NCBI GenBank assembly: GCA_019116525.1
Contig: DXBM01000050.1
Location: forward strand, 118,211-182,210
Direction of reading: 5' to 3'
From: Candidatus Olsenella pullistercoris
Lineage (GTDB): Bacteria > Actinomycetota > Coriobacteriia > Coriobacteriales > Atopobiaceae
Length of the DNA stretch: 64,000 bases
Shown here piece by piece: positions 44,699 to 53,272 of the stretch. Both the position numbers and the translations under genes were made by a program. Under the pieces are notes generated by a model. It saw only the letters and a list, made by a program, of their open reading frames with translations, did no database searches and had not been told where the DNA came from. How positions within the stretch are numbered: position 1 is the first letter of the stretch; every line of letters begins with the position of its first letter.

Positions 44699-45890
44699 GA
44701 CCGCCCTGCGCGTGGTTGCTGGACACCCCATCTACCTCGCGCTCTACGTGGTGTTTCTCTCCCTCATGGGCGTGTTCGTGGTGGGGGACATGGGCACGGC
44801 CACCGCAGGCGAGAAGGACGGTTATGCCGCCTACGAGGCGCGCGTCGCCGTGGTGGACCGGGACGGCACGGCGCTCTCGGGTGCGCTCGCGGCGTGGGCG
44901 GGAGACGCCTTCGAGCTCGTGGACGTTGCGGACGAGCCGCTCGCGCTGCAGGATAGCGTGGCCACGGGCCAGGCGGACTGCCTCGTGGTGCTGCCGGAGG
45001 GCTTCGAGCGGGAGCTGCTCGACGCGGCGCGCGCAGGGGACGAGGTGCCGGTGCTTGAGGTGGCCTACGGCCAGGACGTGCAGGCGGGCGCGCTCGCCGC
45101 GCAGGCGGCGTCACGCTGGGTCTCGCTCGCGGCCGCCGCGGCGGCGCTCGAGCCGCAGGCGTCGGCGTCCGAGGTCGCGGACCTCGCGCTGGTTGCGGCG
45201 GAGGAGCGGGCCGAGGTGGGCGTGCGGGAGTCCGAGGGCGCGCTCGGCGGCGCCGATAGGCTCGTCACGTACCTGAACTTCTCGACGTACTCCGTCATGA
45301 GCTCCATCGTGGTGGTGGCCGGCGTATCGCTCGCGGCGTTCCAGCGGCCGGAGCTGCGGCGTCGCACGGCGGCGGGCCCTGTCTCGCCCGCGCGCCTCTC
45401 CGTGGGGCAGGTCGCGGCGTGCCTCGTGCTCGCGGTGGCCGTGTGGGCATGGACCTGCGCCGTGGCCCTCGCGTCGTGCGCGGGCGCGCTCGTGGGGACG
45501 GACCCGGTGCTCGTGGCCTGCGCGCTCGGGAGCGTGCTGTCCTTTGCCCTGGTGCCGCTCGCGCTGGCGTTTTTGCTTGCGCAGCTCGGCCTCAGCGAGG
45601 ACGCGGTCAACGCCTGCGGCAACATCGGCGCCATGATGCTCTCGTTTCTCGGCGGGGCGTGGGTGCCGCTCTCCATGCTGCCCGACGTCGTTCAGATGGT
45701 GGCGCGCCTCTCACCCTCGTACTGGGTGAGCCGGGCGGCCGAGTCGGCGCTGCACGCCGAGGTGCTCACGCCCGAGCTGGCCGCCGAGCTAGGGACCAAC
45801 CTGGGGATCGTTCTGCTCTTCGCGGTGACGCTCTTTGCTGTGGGGCTCGCGCTCGGCCGCGCGCGCCGCCGCGTCGCCGGCGCGGCGTGA
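44685..45890 (+). CDS. ABC-2 type permease
   Basis: Paralogous topology; overlaps previous gene. Confidence 0.9.
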   Translation: MSTFRTALRVVAGHPIYLALYVVFLSLMGVFVVGDMGTATAGEKDGYAAYEARVAVVDRDGTALSGALAAWAGDAFELVDVADEPLALQDSVATGQADCLVVLPEGFERELLDAARAGDEVPVLEVAYGQDVQAGALAAQAASRWVSLAAAAAALEPQASASEVADLALVAAEERAEVGVRESEGALGGADRLVTYLNFSTYSVMSSIVVVAGVSLAAFQRPELRRRTAAGPVSPARLSVGQVAACLVLAVAVWAWTCAVALASCAGALVGTDPVLVACALGSVLSFALVPLALAFLLAQLGLSEDAVNACGNIGAMMLSFLGGAWVPLSMLPDVVQMVARLSPSYWVSRAAESALHAEVLTPELAAELGTNLGIVLLFAVTLFAVGLALGRARRRVAGAA

Positions 45891-45938
45891 GCGACGCCCG
45901 TGTGTGTTGTTGTCCGGCCGCGCTGCTAGAATCGCCCC

Positions 45939-47069
45939 ATGGAGAGACTGGCCGACAAGCTCGTGGTGTTCGTCGCCTGCCTGCCCGCGCTCGTCGCGAC
46001 GGCGGGCGGGACGGCCGGCGTCGGCCTCGTGGTCGCGCTGCTGGCGGCGGTTGCCCTGGCGGCCCTCTGCGAGCTCGCCCGAGGCCGGGCGGCCCTCGTG
46101 CCGCCGCTTGCCCTCTGCGCCCTCGCGTGCGCCCTGCCCGAGGCCGCGGCGCTTCTCGGCGTGGCTGCCTACGACCTGTGCCGCGTGAGCGCCGGGGAGC
46201 GGGGATGCGTGCGCGCCGCGCCCTCCGCTGTGCTCGTGCCGCTTGCCTGGGGCGCAGCGCGCGGCGTGCCTGACGGACGTGCGGTTCTTCTCGCCGCGGT
46301 CGGGATCGTTGTGGGCGGCTGGCTCGGCCTGCGCGTTGGGGCGTCCGAGCTGCGATGCCGCGACGCCCTCCGCACCCGGGACGACCTCGCTGCCGCCCGC
46401 CTCGCCCTTGTCGAGAAGAACCGCGAGCTCCTGGACGCCCAGGACTACGAGGTGCGCCTGGCCACGCTCGCGGAGCGGGCCCGCATCGCGCGTGACATCC
46501 ACGACAACGTGGGCCACCTGCTCACGCGTGCCGTGGTGCAGGCCGAGGCGTACCGCGTGGTGCACAGCGGCGAGCCTGCCGAGAAGGACCTCGCCGCCGT
46601 GGCGCTCACCCTGCGCGAGGCGCTCGACGAGGTGCGCGCGAGCGTGCACGATCTGCGTGACGATGCCTGCGACCTCTCGGTTCAGGTGCGCGCAGTCGTG
46701 GAACGCGCCTGTGCGGGGACGGCGGTCGTGCCCGCGGTACGCGTGGAGGCGGGAGAGGCGCCGGCCGCCGTGGCGAGCTGCCTCACAGCGGTCGCGCGCG
46801 AGGCCGTCTCCAACGTGCTGCGCCACGCGGACGCGCGCCACGTGAGCGTGGAGCTGGTGGAGCATCCGGGGCTCTGGCGCCTTACGGTAACTGATGATGG
46901 GACAGCGCCGGCCGGCGCGCCCGGCGGCGGCTCCGGCATGGGGCTCGCCTCGATGGAGGAGCGCGTGCGGGCGCTCGGCGGGGCGTTTCGCGCCGGTCCC
47001 GGCGCACGCGGCGGCTGGACCGTCTTCGCGAGCGTGCCGCGCTCTGGTGGAGAGAGGGGGAGCGCATGA
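45939..47069 (+). CDS. NarL-type sensor histidine kinase (HisKA_3)
   Basis: ERARIARDIHDNVGHLLTRAVVQAE; DDGTAPAGAPGGGSGMGLASMEERVRALGG. Confidence 0.95.
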   Translation: MERLADKLVVFVACLPALVATAGGTAGVGLVVALLAAVALAALCELARGRAALVPPLALCALACALPEAAALLGVAAYDLCRVSAGERGCVRAAPSAVLVPLAWGAARGVPDGRAVLLAAVGIVVGGWLGLRVGASELRCRDALRTRDDLAAARLALVEKNRELLDAQDYEVRLATLAERARIARDIHDNVGHLLTRAVVQAEAYRVVHSGEPAEKDLAAVALTLREALDEVRASVHDLRDDACDLSVQVRAVVERACAGTAVVPAVRVEAGEAPAAVASCLTAVAREAVSNVLRHADARHVSVELVEHPGLWRLTVTDDGTAPAGAPGGGSGMGLASMEERVRALGGAFRAGPGARGGWTVFASVPRSGGERGSA

Positions 47070-47704
47070 GGGTGGTCATCGCAGACGATGACGCCGTTGT
47101 GGTGGAGTCGCTCCGGATTGTGCTGGACGCGCAACCGGACATCGAGGTCGTGGGCTGCGGGACTGACGGGGCCGACGCCGTACGTCTGGCGGCTGACTCT
47201 GCGCCTGACATCGTTCTTCTCGACATCCAGATGCCCGGCATGGACGGCCTGAGCGCTGCCGAGAGGATCCTCGCCGCACCGGTGCCGCCGCGCGTGGTCT
47301 TTCTCACTACCTTCTCCGACGACGAGTACATCGTGCGAGCCCTGGCGCTGGGGGCTGCGGGCTACCTCATCAAGCAGGACGTGGCGGGCGTCGCGCCGGC
47401 GCTGCGCGCGGTCATGGCGGGGCGCAGCGTGCTGGAGGGCGAGGTGCTCGAGCGTGCGGTCGCCCTCGGCGCGGGTGAGCCGGTTGCCGAGAAGCCCGAC
47501 CTCGCGACGCTCTTTCCGCAGCTCACGGATCGCGAGCGCGAGGTCGTGGCGCTCATCGCGGAGGGTCTCGACAACCGCGAGGTCGCGGCTGCTGCCTACA
47601 TGGGCGAGGGCACCGTTCGCAACCACATCAGCTCGATCCTGGCAAAACTGGGCCTTCGCAACCGCACCCAGATCGCCGTGGCCTACTGGAGGGCGCTCAG
47701 ATGA
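47066..47704 (+). CDS. LuxR/NarL family response regulator
   Basis: RVVIADDDAVVVESLRIVL...DIVLLDIQMPGMDG...LTDREREVVALIAEGLDNREVAAAAYMGEGTVRNHISSI. Confidence 0.97.
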   Translation: MRVVIADDDAVVVESLRIVLDAQPDIEVVGCGTDGADAVRLAADSAPDIVLLDIQMPGMDGLSAAERILAAPVPPRVVFLTTFSDDEYIVRALALGAAGYLIKQDVAGVAPALRAVMAGRSVLEGEVLERAVALGAGEPVAEKPDLATLFPQLTDREREVVALIAEGLDNREVAAAAYMGEGTVRNHISSILAKLGLRNRTQIAVAYWRALR

Positions 47705-48954
47705 CAGACGGCAAGGACTCCTGGAAGCTCAAGCTCGCGTGCGTGTGGGGCGGCGAGCTGGTCTCGGTGCTCACGAGCTCTGTGCTGCAGATGGGCTTCG
47801 TCTGGCACATCACGCTCACGACGGGCTCGGCGAGCATGCTCTCGCTGGCATCCCTCGCCGGGTTCCTGCCGCTCGCGCTCTTTGGCACCTTTGCTGGGGC
47901 CATCGTGGACCGGCTGCCGCTCAGGGTCACGCTGATCGGCGCGGACCTCTTCATCGCCGCGGTGAGCGCCGTCGTTGCTGCGGTCTCGCTCACCGGCGCG
48001 CTTCCCGTGTGGGTGGTCATGGTCGCGCTCTTCTTCCGTGCCGTGGGCAGCTCGCTGCATACCCCTGCCTTCCAGGCGCTCACGCCGCTCGTCGCCCCTG
48101 CCGAGCACCTCACGCGTCTCGCGGGCGTGACGCAGGCGGTCCAGTCCGGCGGATACATCCTCGGAACGGCGCTCGCGGCGGTGATCTACCCGCTCTGGGG
48201 CTTCACGGCCATGATCGCGCTCGACGTGGCGGGCGCGCTCGCTGCCACGGCCGCGGTGCTCGCGGCGCGCCTCGACGTGGGCGGGTCGGGCTCGTCGGCA
48301 GGCGAGAAGAACCTCAGCCTTGTTGCCCAGGCGCGGGCCCTTGCCGCCGAGACGCGAGAGGGCTACCGCGTGCTGCGCGGCTATCGGGGCCTCTTCTCGC
48401 TGCTGTGGTGCGGATTCGCGTTCACGCTGGTCTTCTCGCCCATCCCCGCCCTCTTCCCGATCATGACGCTCGACCACTTTGGCGGCACCACGGGCGACGC
48501 CGCCACGGCGGAGATCGTGCTCTCGGTGGGCATGATCGCGGGCTCGGCGCTGCTCACGGCTACGGGCGGCCTCAAGAACCGTGCGTACACCGTCTGCTTT
48601 GCCACGGCGCTCTACGGCTTTGCGACGCTGGCCGCGGGCTGCGCGGGACCGAGCGCTGGCGGCATGCAGCTCTTCTTTGTGACGAGCTTCCTCATGGGCC
48701 TGAGCTCGCCGTTCTACTCCGGCCCGCAGACCGCCCTCATGCAGGAGAAGGTCCCGCCCGAGTACCTGGGCCGCGTCTTTGGCCTCTACGGCGCCATCAT
48801 GTCATGGGCGCTGCCGCTCGGACTTGCGTTCTCGTCCGTCTTCGCGGATGCCGTGGGCGCGCCGGTGTGGTTCGTGGGAGCCGGTGTCGCGATGGTCCTT
48901 CTTGCCTGCGTGACCTGGTCAATCCCCGCCATCCGCCATATCGAGAACGCGTGA
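47701..48954 (+). CDS. MFS transporter (macrolide-efflux-like)
   Basis: 12-TM-like; LQMGFVWHITLTTGSASMLSLASLAGFLPLALFGTFAGAIVDR. Confidence 0.93.
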   Translation: MTDGKDSWKLKLACVWGGELVSVLTSSVLQMGFVWHITLTTGSASMLSLASLAGFLPLALFGTFAGAIVDRLPLRVTLIGADLFIAAVSAVVAAVSLTGALPVWVVMVALFFRAVGSSLHTPAFQALTPLVAPAEHLTRLAGVTQAVQSGGYILGTALAAVIYPLWGFTAMIALDVAGALAATAAVLAARLDVGGSGSSAGEKNLSLVAQARALAAETREGYRVLRGYRGLFSLLWCGFAFTLVFSPIPALFPIMTLDHFGGTTGDAATAEIVLSVGMIAGSALLTATGGLKNRAYTVCFATALYGFATLAAGCAGPSAGGMQLFFVTSFLMGLSSPFYSGPQTALMQEKVPPEYLGRVFGLYGAIMSWALPLGLAFSSVFADAVGAPVWFVGAGVAMVLLACVTWSIPAIRHIENA

Positions 48955-48972
48955 CGGGGGACGGGCGCGCTG

Positions 48973-49407
48973 TCACTCCCAGGTCTCGTTCACGATTCTC
49001 AGCGTGAGCTCGTCGCGGCTGCCGGCGTAGTACTTGTCCAGCACGGCACCGAAGACAGGGTCCACGTCCGTGAGCTCAAAGAGCGTCATCGACGAGCGAA
49101 CCTTGAGCGCGTCGATGTCTCCCAGCACGGCAACAGGGTCGCTCCCCGGCAGGGCGAGAAGCGCGTGCGAAATCTCAAGCAAACGTGCTCTGAGTAGGGG
49201 ATGGTTGACGTACTCGTCAAGCTCCTCGCGGCCGCCGATGCCGTAGCGCTCCGCCATGGGGCTGCGCCCGAGGCCGCGAGCCTGCGGGAAGACGAACCAG
49301 ATCCAGTGGCTCCGCTTGTGCCCCGCGCGAATCTCAGCGAGCGCCTGCTCGTAGGCGCCACCGCCCTGTGCGCGCACAAAGCGCTCGATGTCAAAGCCTG
49401 CGGGCAT
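48973..49407 (-). CDS. DUF1810 family protein
   Basis: FDIERFVRAQGGGAYEQALAEIRAGHKRSHWIWFVFPQARGLGRSPMAERYGI. Confidence 0.95.
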   Translation of the reverse strand: MPAGFDIERFVRAQGGGAYEQALAEIRAGHKRSHWIWFVFPQARGLGRSPMAERYGIGGREELDEYVNHPLLRARLLEISHALLALPGSDPVAVLGDIDALKVRSSMTLFELTDVDPVFGAVLDKYYAGSRDELTLRIVNETWE

Positions 49408-49470
49408 GCCGGCCTCCCTCCGTTTGTCAGATAATAGACCCGTCGCCTGCCGAGAAGAGCGGAGGCCCGC

Positions 49471-50091
49471 ATGTCCTACTGCGACTGGGACACCACCGAC
49501 GAGCTCTGCCTGCGCTACCACGACGAGGAGTGGGGCGTGCCGCTGCACGACGACCGCGGGCAGTTCGAGTTTCTCTCGCTCGAGGTCATGCAGTGTGGGC
49601 TCAACTGGACCATGATGCTGCACAAGCGCGAGGTGTTCCGTGTGTGCTTTGCGGGCTTTGACTTTGACGCCGTGGCCGCATTTGGCCCGGACGACGTCGA
49701 GCGCATCCTGGAGACGCCGGGGATGATTCGCTCCCGCCGCAAGGTCGAGGCCATTGTGGGCAACGCGCGCTGCTTCCAGCAGGTCCGCGCGGAGTTCGGC
49801 AGCTTCGACGCGTACCTCTGGGGTATGGCCGGAGGCGCCACGATCCTCTACAACAAACACGCCGACGGGTGGATCCCCGTGAGCAACGGGCTCTCCGCGC
49901 GCGTGGCCGCCGACCTGCGCCGGCGCGGCTTCAAGTACCTGGGTCCCACGACGGTCTACTCGCACCTGCAGGCCTGCGGCATCATCAACGACCACGGTCG
50001 CGACTGCCCGCGCTACGCGGCGATAAACGCCATGGGGCCCACGGTCGAGAAGCGTCGCTACCTCGAGAAGGGCGTCTACCACTATAAGTAG
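49471..50091 (+). CDS. tag: DNA-3-methyladenine glycosylase I
   Basis: YHDEEWGVPLHDDRGQFEFLSLEVMQCGLNW; RRRGFKYLGPTTVYSHLQACGIINDH. Confidence 0.97.
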   Translation: MSYCDWDTTDELCLRYHDEEWGVPLHDDRGQFEFLSLEVMQCGLNWTMMLHKREVFRVCFAGFDFDAVAAFGPDDVERILETPGMIRSRRKVEAIVGNARCFQQVRAEFGSFDAYLWGMAGGATILYNKHADGWIPVSNGLSARVAADLRRRGFKYLGPTTVYSHLQACGIINDHGRDCPRYAAINAMGPTVEKRRYLEKGVYHYK

Positions 50092-50262
50092 GTCAAAAGG
50101 GGACAGACCCCTTTTGACTCATAATTTCGAACTCAATGCGTTCACAATTCAGATTCGGCACACGCCGTGTGCCGAATCCTTGGGCTGAAGATTCTTGACG
50201 CAATGCGTCAAGAAAGTGCACGCAGCGCGTGCACAATTCGAGACGTGCTGTGTCTCGAATTG
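50092..50262. repeat. Array of successive perfect hairpins with unrelated arm sequences
   Basis: Palindromes at 50092-50118, 50152-50178, 50192-50214, 50216-50234, 50234-50262 between convergent genes. Confidence 0.85.
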
Positions 50263-50270
50263 AAGGAGCG

Positions 50271-50759
50271 TTACAGGTCAACCACGCGGACGTTGTGGCC
50301 GTGCCGGCGCAGCAGCGCAGTCAAGTCCGTCGTGGCGAGAAGGACGGTCGCGGTGTTGTCGCATGGGTGCACGGTCACACGTCTGGCATCGACAATCGCC
50401 TGGTCGAGCACGACCTCCACGCGCCGCTCGGTGTCGTTGAGCGCGCCGAGCGGTGTGACGGCGCCCGGCACAAGACCAAGCATCGATCTCAGGTCCTGCT
50501 CGCTGGCGAACGAGAGGCGGCGCGAGCCAAGGCGCTCCTGGACCTCTCGCAGCGAGACGCGCTTGTCGTCCGGAAGACAGACGAGGTAGTACGCTCGGTG
50601 CTTGTCGTCGCGCAGGAAGAGGTTCTTGGCGCCGAGCTCGCGGTGGGGGATGCCCGCCGCGCGCGCCTCCTCCACGGTGAAGACCGCCTCGTGCTCGTAG
50701 AGCTCGTAGGCGACTTCCTCGCGGTCGAGCAGCTCGAGCACCTCCCGCCTGCCGAGCAC
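50271..50759 (-). CDS. YbaK/ProX-type prolyl-tRNA editing protein (PrdX-like)
   Basis: YELYEHEAVFTVEEARA...GAKNLFLRDDKHRAYYLVCLPDDKRVSLREVQERLGSRRLSFA. Confidence 0.95.
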   Translation of the reverse strand: MLGRREVLELLDREEVAYELYEHEAVFTVEEARAAGIPHRELGAKNLFLRDDKHRAYYLVCLPDDKRVSLREVQERLGSRRLSFASEQDLRSMLGLVPGAVTPLGALNDTERRVEVVLDQAIVDARRVTVHPCDNTATVLLATTDLTALLRRHGHNVRVVDL

Positions 50760-50761
50760 GG

Positions 50762-51424
50762 CTAGCGCTCCAGCTTCTTGACCACAGTGACCGCGGGTCC
50801 CACAGCGGAGGCGAAGGCGTCGAAGTCGGCGTAGGTGCCGACGATGCTGCCGTAGTGGATGGGCACGGCGATGCGCGGTCGCACGGCATTCGCGAAGGCA
50901 GCAGCCTGGAGCGGGTCGCAGGTGTACGTTCCGCCGATGGGCAGCAGCATGACGTCGCAGCTCACGGCCTCGTTGTCGGGGTTCTGGTCCGTGTCGCCGG
51001 CGACATAGTAGCGCGTGGGGTCGCCGTCGAGCGAGAGTACGTAGCCGAGCCAGCCGTTTGCCTGCGGGTGCATGGCAAGGCGCGCAGGCTCCACGTTGTA
51101 GGCAGGCACGGCCTCTACGACGAGTCCGGGCAGCTCGAGCTTCTCGCCAGCTCGCATGAGGTGCGTGGCGGCGGCGTCGAGCCCCGCGACGTCGGCCTCC
51201 ATGCTGGCAGGCGCCACGAGCACGGTCCTCTCACTGGCCACGCGGGCGTAGTCCTCGGGCGAGAGGTGGTCGTAGTGGGCGTGCGTGATGAGCACATAGG
51301 TGGCGTCGTGGGCGGCTTCGCCCTCCGTGAGGCCAAAGGGGTCGAGATAGACAACTGTGCCGCCCGTCCCCTCGATGCGGATGGCGCTCTGCGTGAACAC
51401 GCGGACGTTCCCAAGGCTGCTCAT
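50762..51424 (-). CDS. MBL-fold metallohydrolase (UPF0173-like)
   Basis: VLITHAHYDHLSPEDYARV; YYVAGDTDQNPDN; PIGGTYTCDPLQAA; PIHYG. Confidence 0.93.
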   Translation of the reverse strand: MSSLGNVRVFTQSAIRIEGTGGTVVYLDPFGLTEGEAAHDATYVLITHAHYDHLSPEDYARVASERTVLVAPASMEADVAGLDAAATHLMRAGEKLELPGLVVEAVPAYNVEPARLAMHPQANGWLGYVLSLDGDPTRYYVAGDTDQNPDNEAVSCDVMLLPIGGTYTCDPLQAAAFANAVRPRIAVPIHYGSIVGTYADFDAFASAVGPAVTVVKKLER

Positions 51425-51563
51425 GGGGCCTCCCTCTCTCGTTGAGACACCCAGATTCTACGCCAGGGCGCTCCGCGCGCCTCCTCTCCGGTGAACCTGT
51501 CCGCTGGTTACGGGTAGAACTCATAGGGAACTCTTTCGTTTCAGGCGATCGTGGAGGCGCAAC

Positions 51564-52493
51564 ATGGCGCGGGCTTGGCACATCGCGAACGGGCATCTCG
51601 CGACGGGCGAGAAGGACGGCGGGTACGTTGTTATCCTCCTGCGCTTGGAGGAGGCGCGGGCGCGCAACCTCTCCCACACTCAGCGTGAGGTCCTCGGCCA
51701 GCTCGAGCACGCCACGATGCCCTTCTTGGAGCGCACGTCCACCGGGGCGGCGGGCCTCGTGGTCACGCCGAGCGGGCGGCGTCGCTTTGGCTTCATCCTC
51801 ACCATCGGCGAGCTGGTGCTCATTGACGACGAGGACGTCTGCGTCACGGCGCTCGGCCGTGCCGTGGAGGACCGAGCGCCCGTCGAGGGGCCTGCCGGCG
51901 CCCTCTGTGCGCTGCTCCGCGAGCTGCTGCGCGACCATCCGGCTCGCCTCTCTCGCATGCGCGAGGACTTCGAGCTGATGGAACAGCAGATCCTTGAGGG
52001 CAGAGAGCGTCCGGACCGACGCAAGATGATGGCGGACTCGCGTCGCATGCTGGGGCTCGACACGTTCTACCAGGGCATGTCTGACCTTGCCGCAGACCTT
52101 GCCGAGGGCGACTCCGGCCTTGTGGCGCCGGTAGACCGCTCGAGGCTCCGCTCGCTCGCGCGCCTCCTGGGCCGGCTTGCCACGCGTCTTGAGTCGCTAC
52201 AGGACTACAGCCTGCAGGTGCACAGCCTCTACCAGGAGTCCATCGACGTGCGGCAGAACAACGTCATGCAGTGGCTCACGGTGGTGACTACAATCGTGAT
52301 GCCGCTCACCTTTGTCACTGGGTGGTATGGCATGAACTTCCCGCATATGGCGCTCTTTGATGTGCCGTGGGGCTACGCTGCGGTGATTGTGGTGTGCGTT
52401 GTGATAGTTGCCGTTGAGGTGGCGTTCTTCTGGCATCATGGCTGGCTGAGCTTTGGCGAGCGGCGCCGCAAGGGCGGCGAGCGGCGAGATTGA
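51564..52493 (+). CDS. corA: CorA family Mg2+ transporter
   Basis: MPLTFVTGWYGMNFPHM with GMN motif; C-terminal TM pair. Confidence 0.93.
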   Translation: MARAWHIANGHLATGEKDGGYVVILLRLEEARARNLSHTQREVLGQLEHATMPFLERTSTGAAGLVVTPSGRRRFGFILTIGELVLIDDEDVCVTALGRAVEDRAPVEGPAGALCALLRELLRDHPARLSRMREDFELMEQQILEGRERPDRRKMMADSRRMLGLDTFYQGMSDLAADLAEGDSGLVAPVDRSRLRSLARLLGRLATRLESLQDYSLQVHSLYQESIDVRQNNVMQWLTVVTTIVMPLTFVTGWYGMNFPHMALFDVPWGYAAVIVVCVVIVAVEVAFFWHHGWLSFGERRRKGGERRD

Positions 52494-52549
52494 TATGTGT
52501 TCACGGAGGGGTATTACATCGCGCATCAGGTTCGTCTGAGGAGGCTCTC

Positions 52550-53242
52550 ATGGCTGGCTTGAACTACACGACGCGCGACAAGGCCCTGTGGATCGCGCTG
52601 CTCGCCCTGTGCCTGGCGAGCGCCGCGGCCTACGTCCTCTGGGCGCTGCCCGCGATGCCCGAGACGGTGCCCACGCACTGGGGCGCCGACGGCGCGGCGG
52701 ACGGCTGGGGCGACAAGGGCTCCACGCTCTTCATGGGCGTGGCCATGCCGCTTCTGATGCTCGCGCTGCTCTTCGCAGTGCCGCACCTCGACCCGCGCGG
52801 CGGGAGCTTCAACCACTTCAAGGGCATCTACCAGGGATTCTCTGCGGCCTTCACGGTGTTCATGGTCGTCGCGGCGTGGATCACGCCGCTCTCGGCGCTC
52901 GGCGCCCTCCCAACGACGGGCGTTCCGATCGTCAACATCATAGTCTTCGGCTTCATGGGGCTGCTCCTCGTCGGCCTCGGCATCGTGATGCCGCGCATCG
53001 AGCCCAACTACACCTTCGGCGTCCGACTGCCCTGGACGCTCGCGGACCCGGAGAACTGGCGTCGCACGCACCGCTTCGCGGGTCCGGTCTTCGTGGTCAT
53101 GGGCGTGGCCACGGTCGCCTCGGCCCTTTTCTCCTCCACGGCGCCCGAGCTCATGCTGGTCGCAATGCTCGTCGCCCTTCTCGGCGGGGTGGCACTCGTT
53201 GCGCTCTACAGCTTCCTGCTCTGGAAGGGCGTCGTCCGCTGA
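52550..53242 (+). CDS. SdpI/DUF1648 family membrane protein
   Basis: ALPAMPETVPTHWGADGAADGWGDK; GRLPWTL-like VRLPWTLADPENWRRTHRFAGPVFVVMG. Confidence 0.9.
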   Translation: MAGLNYTTRDKALWIALLALCLASAAAYVLWALPAMPETVPTHWGADGAADGWGDKGSTLFMGVAMPLLMLALLFAVPHLDPRGGSFNHFKGIYQGFSAAFTVFMVVAAWITPLSALGALPTTGVPIVNIIVFGFMGLLLVGLGIVMPRIEPNYTFGVRLPWTLADPENWRRTHRFAGPVFVVMGVATVASALFSSTAPELMLVAMLVALLGGVALVALYSFLLWKGVVR

Positions 53243-53245
53243 TGG

Positions 53246-53272
53246 GTCAAAAGGGGACTGTCCCCTTTTGAC
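53246..53272. repeat. Family A palindrome GTCAAAAGGGGAC-T-GTCCCCTTTTGAC
   Basis: 13-bp perfect arms, single central base, between convergent genes. Confidence 0.9.

Noticed and set aside
50092-50262. CRISPR array interpretation of the hairpin cluster
   Set aside because: Palindrome arms differ from unit to unit, so there is no constant repeat with unique spacers; no cas genes nearby.
52550-53242. SdpI-like protein as part of a cannibalism toxin system
   Set aside because: No SdpC-like toxin precursor or SdpR-type regulator adjacent; neighbours are CorA and ABC-F.
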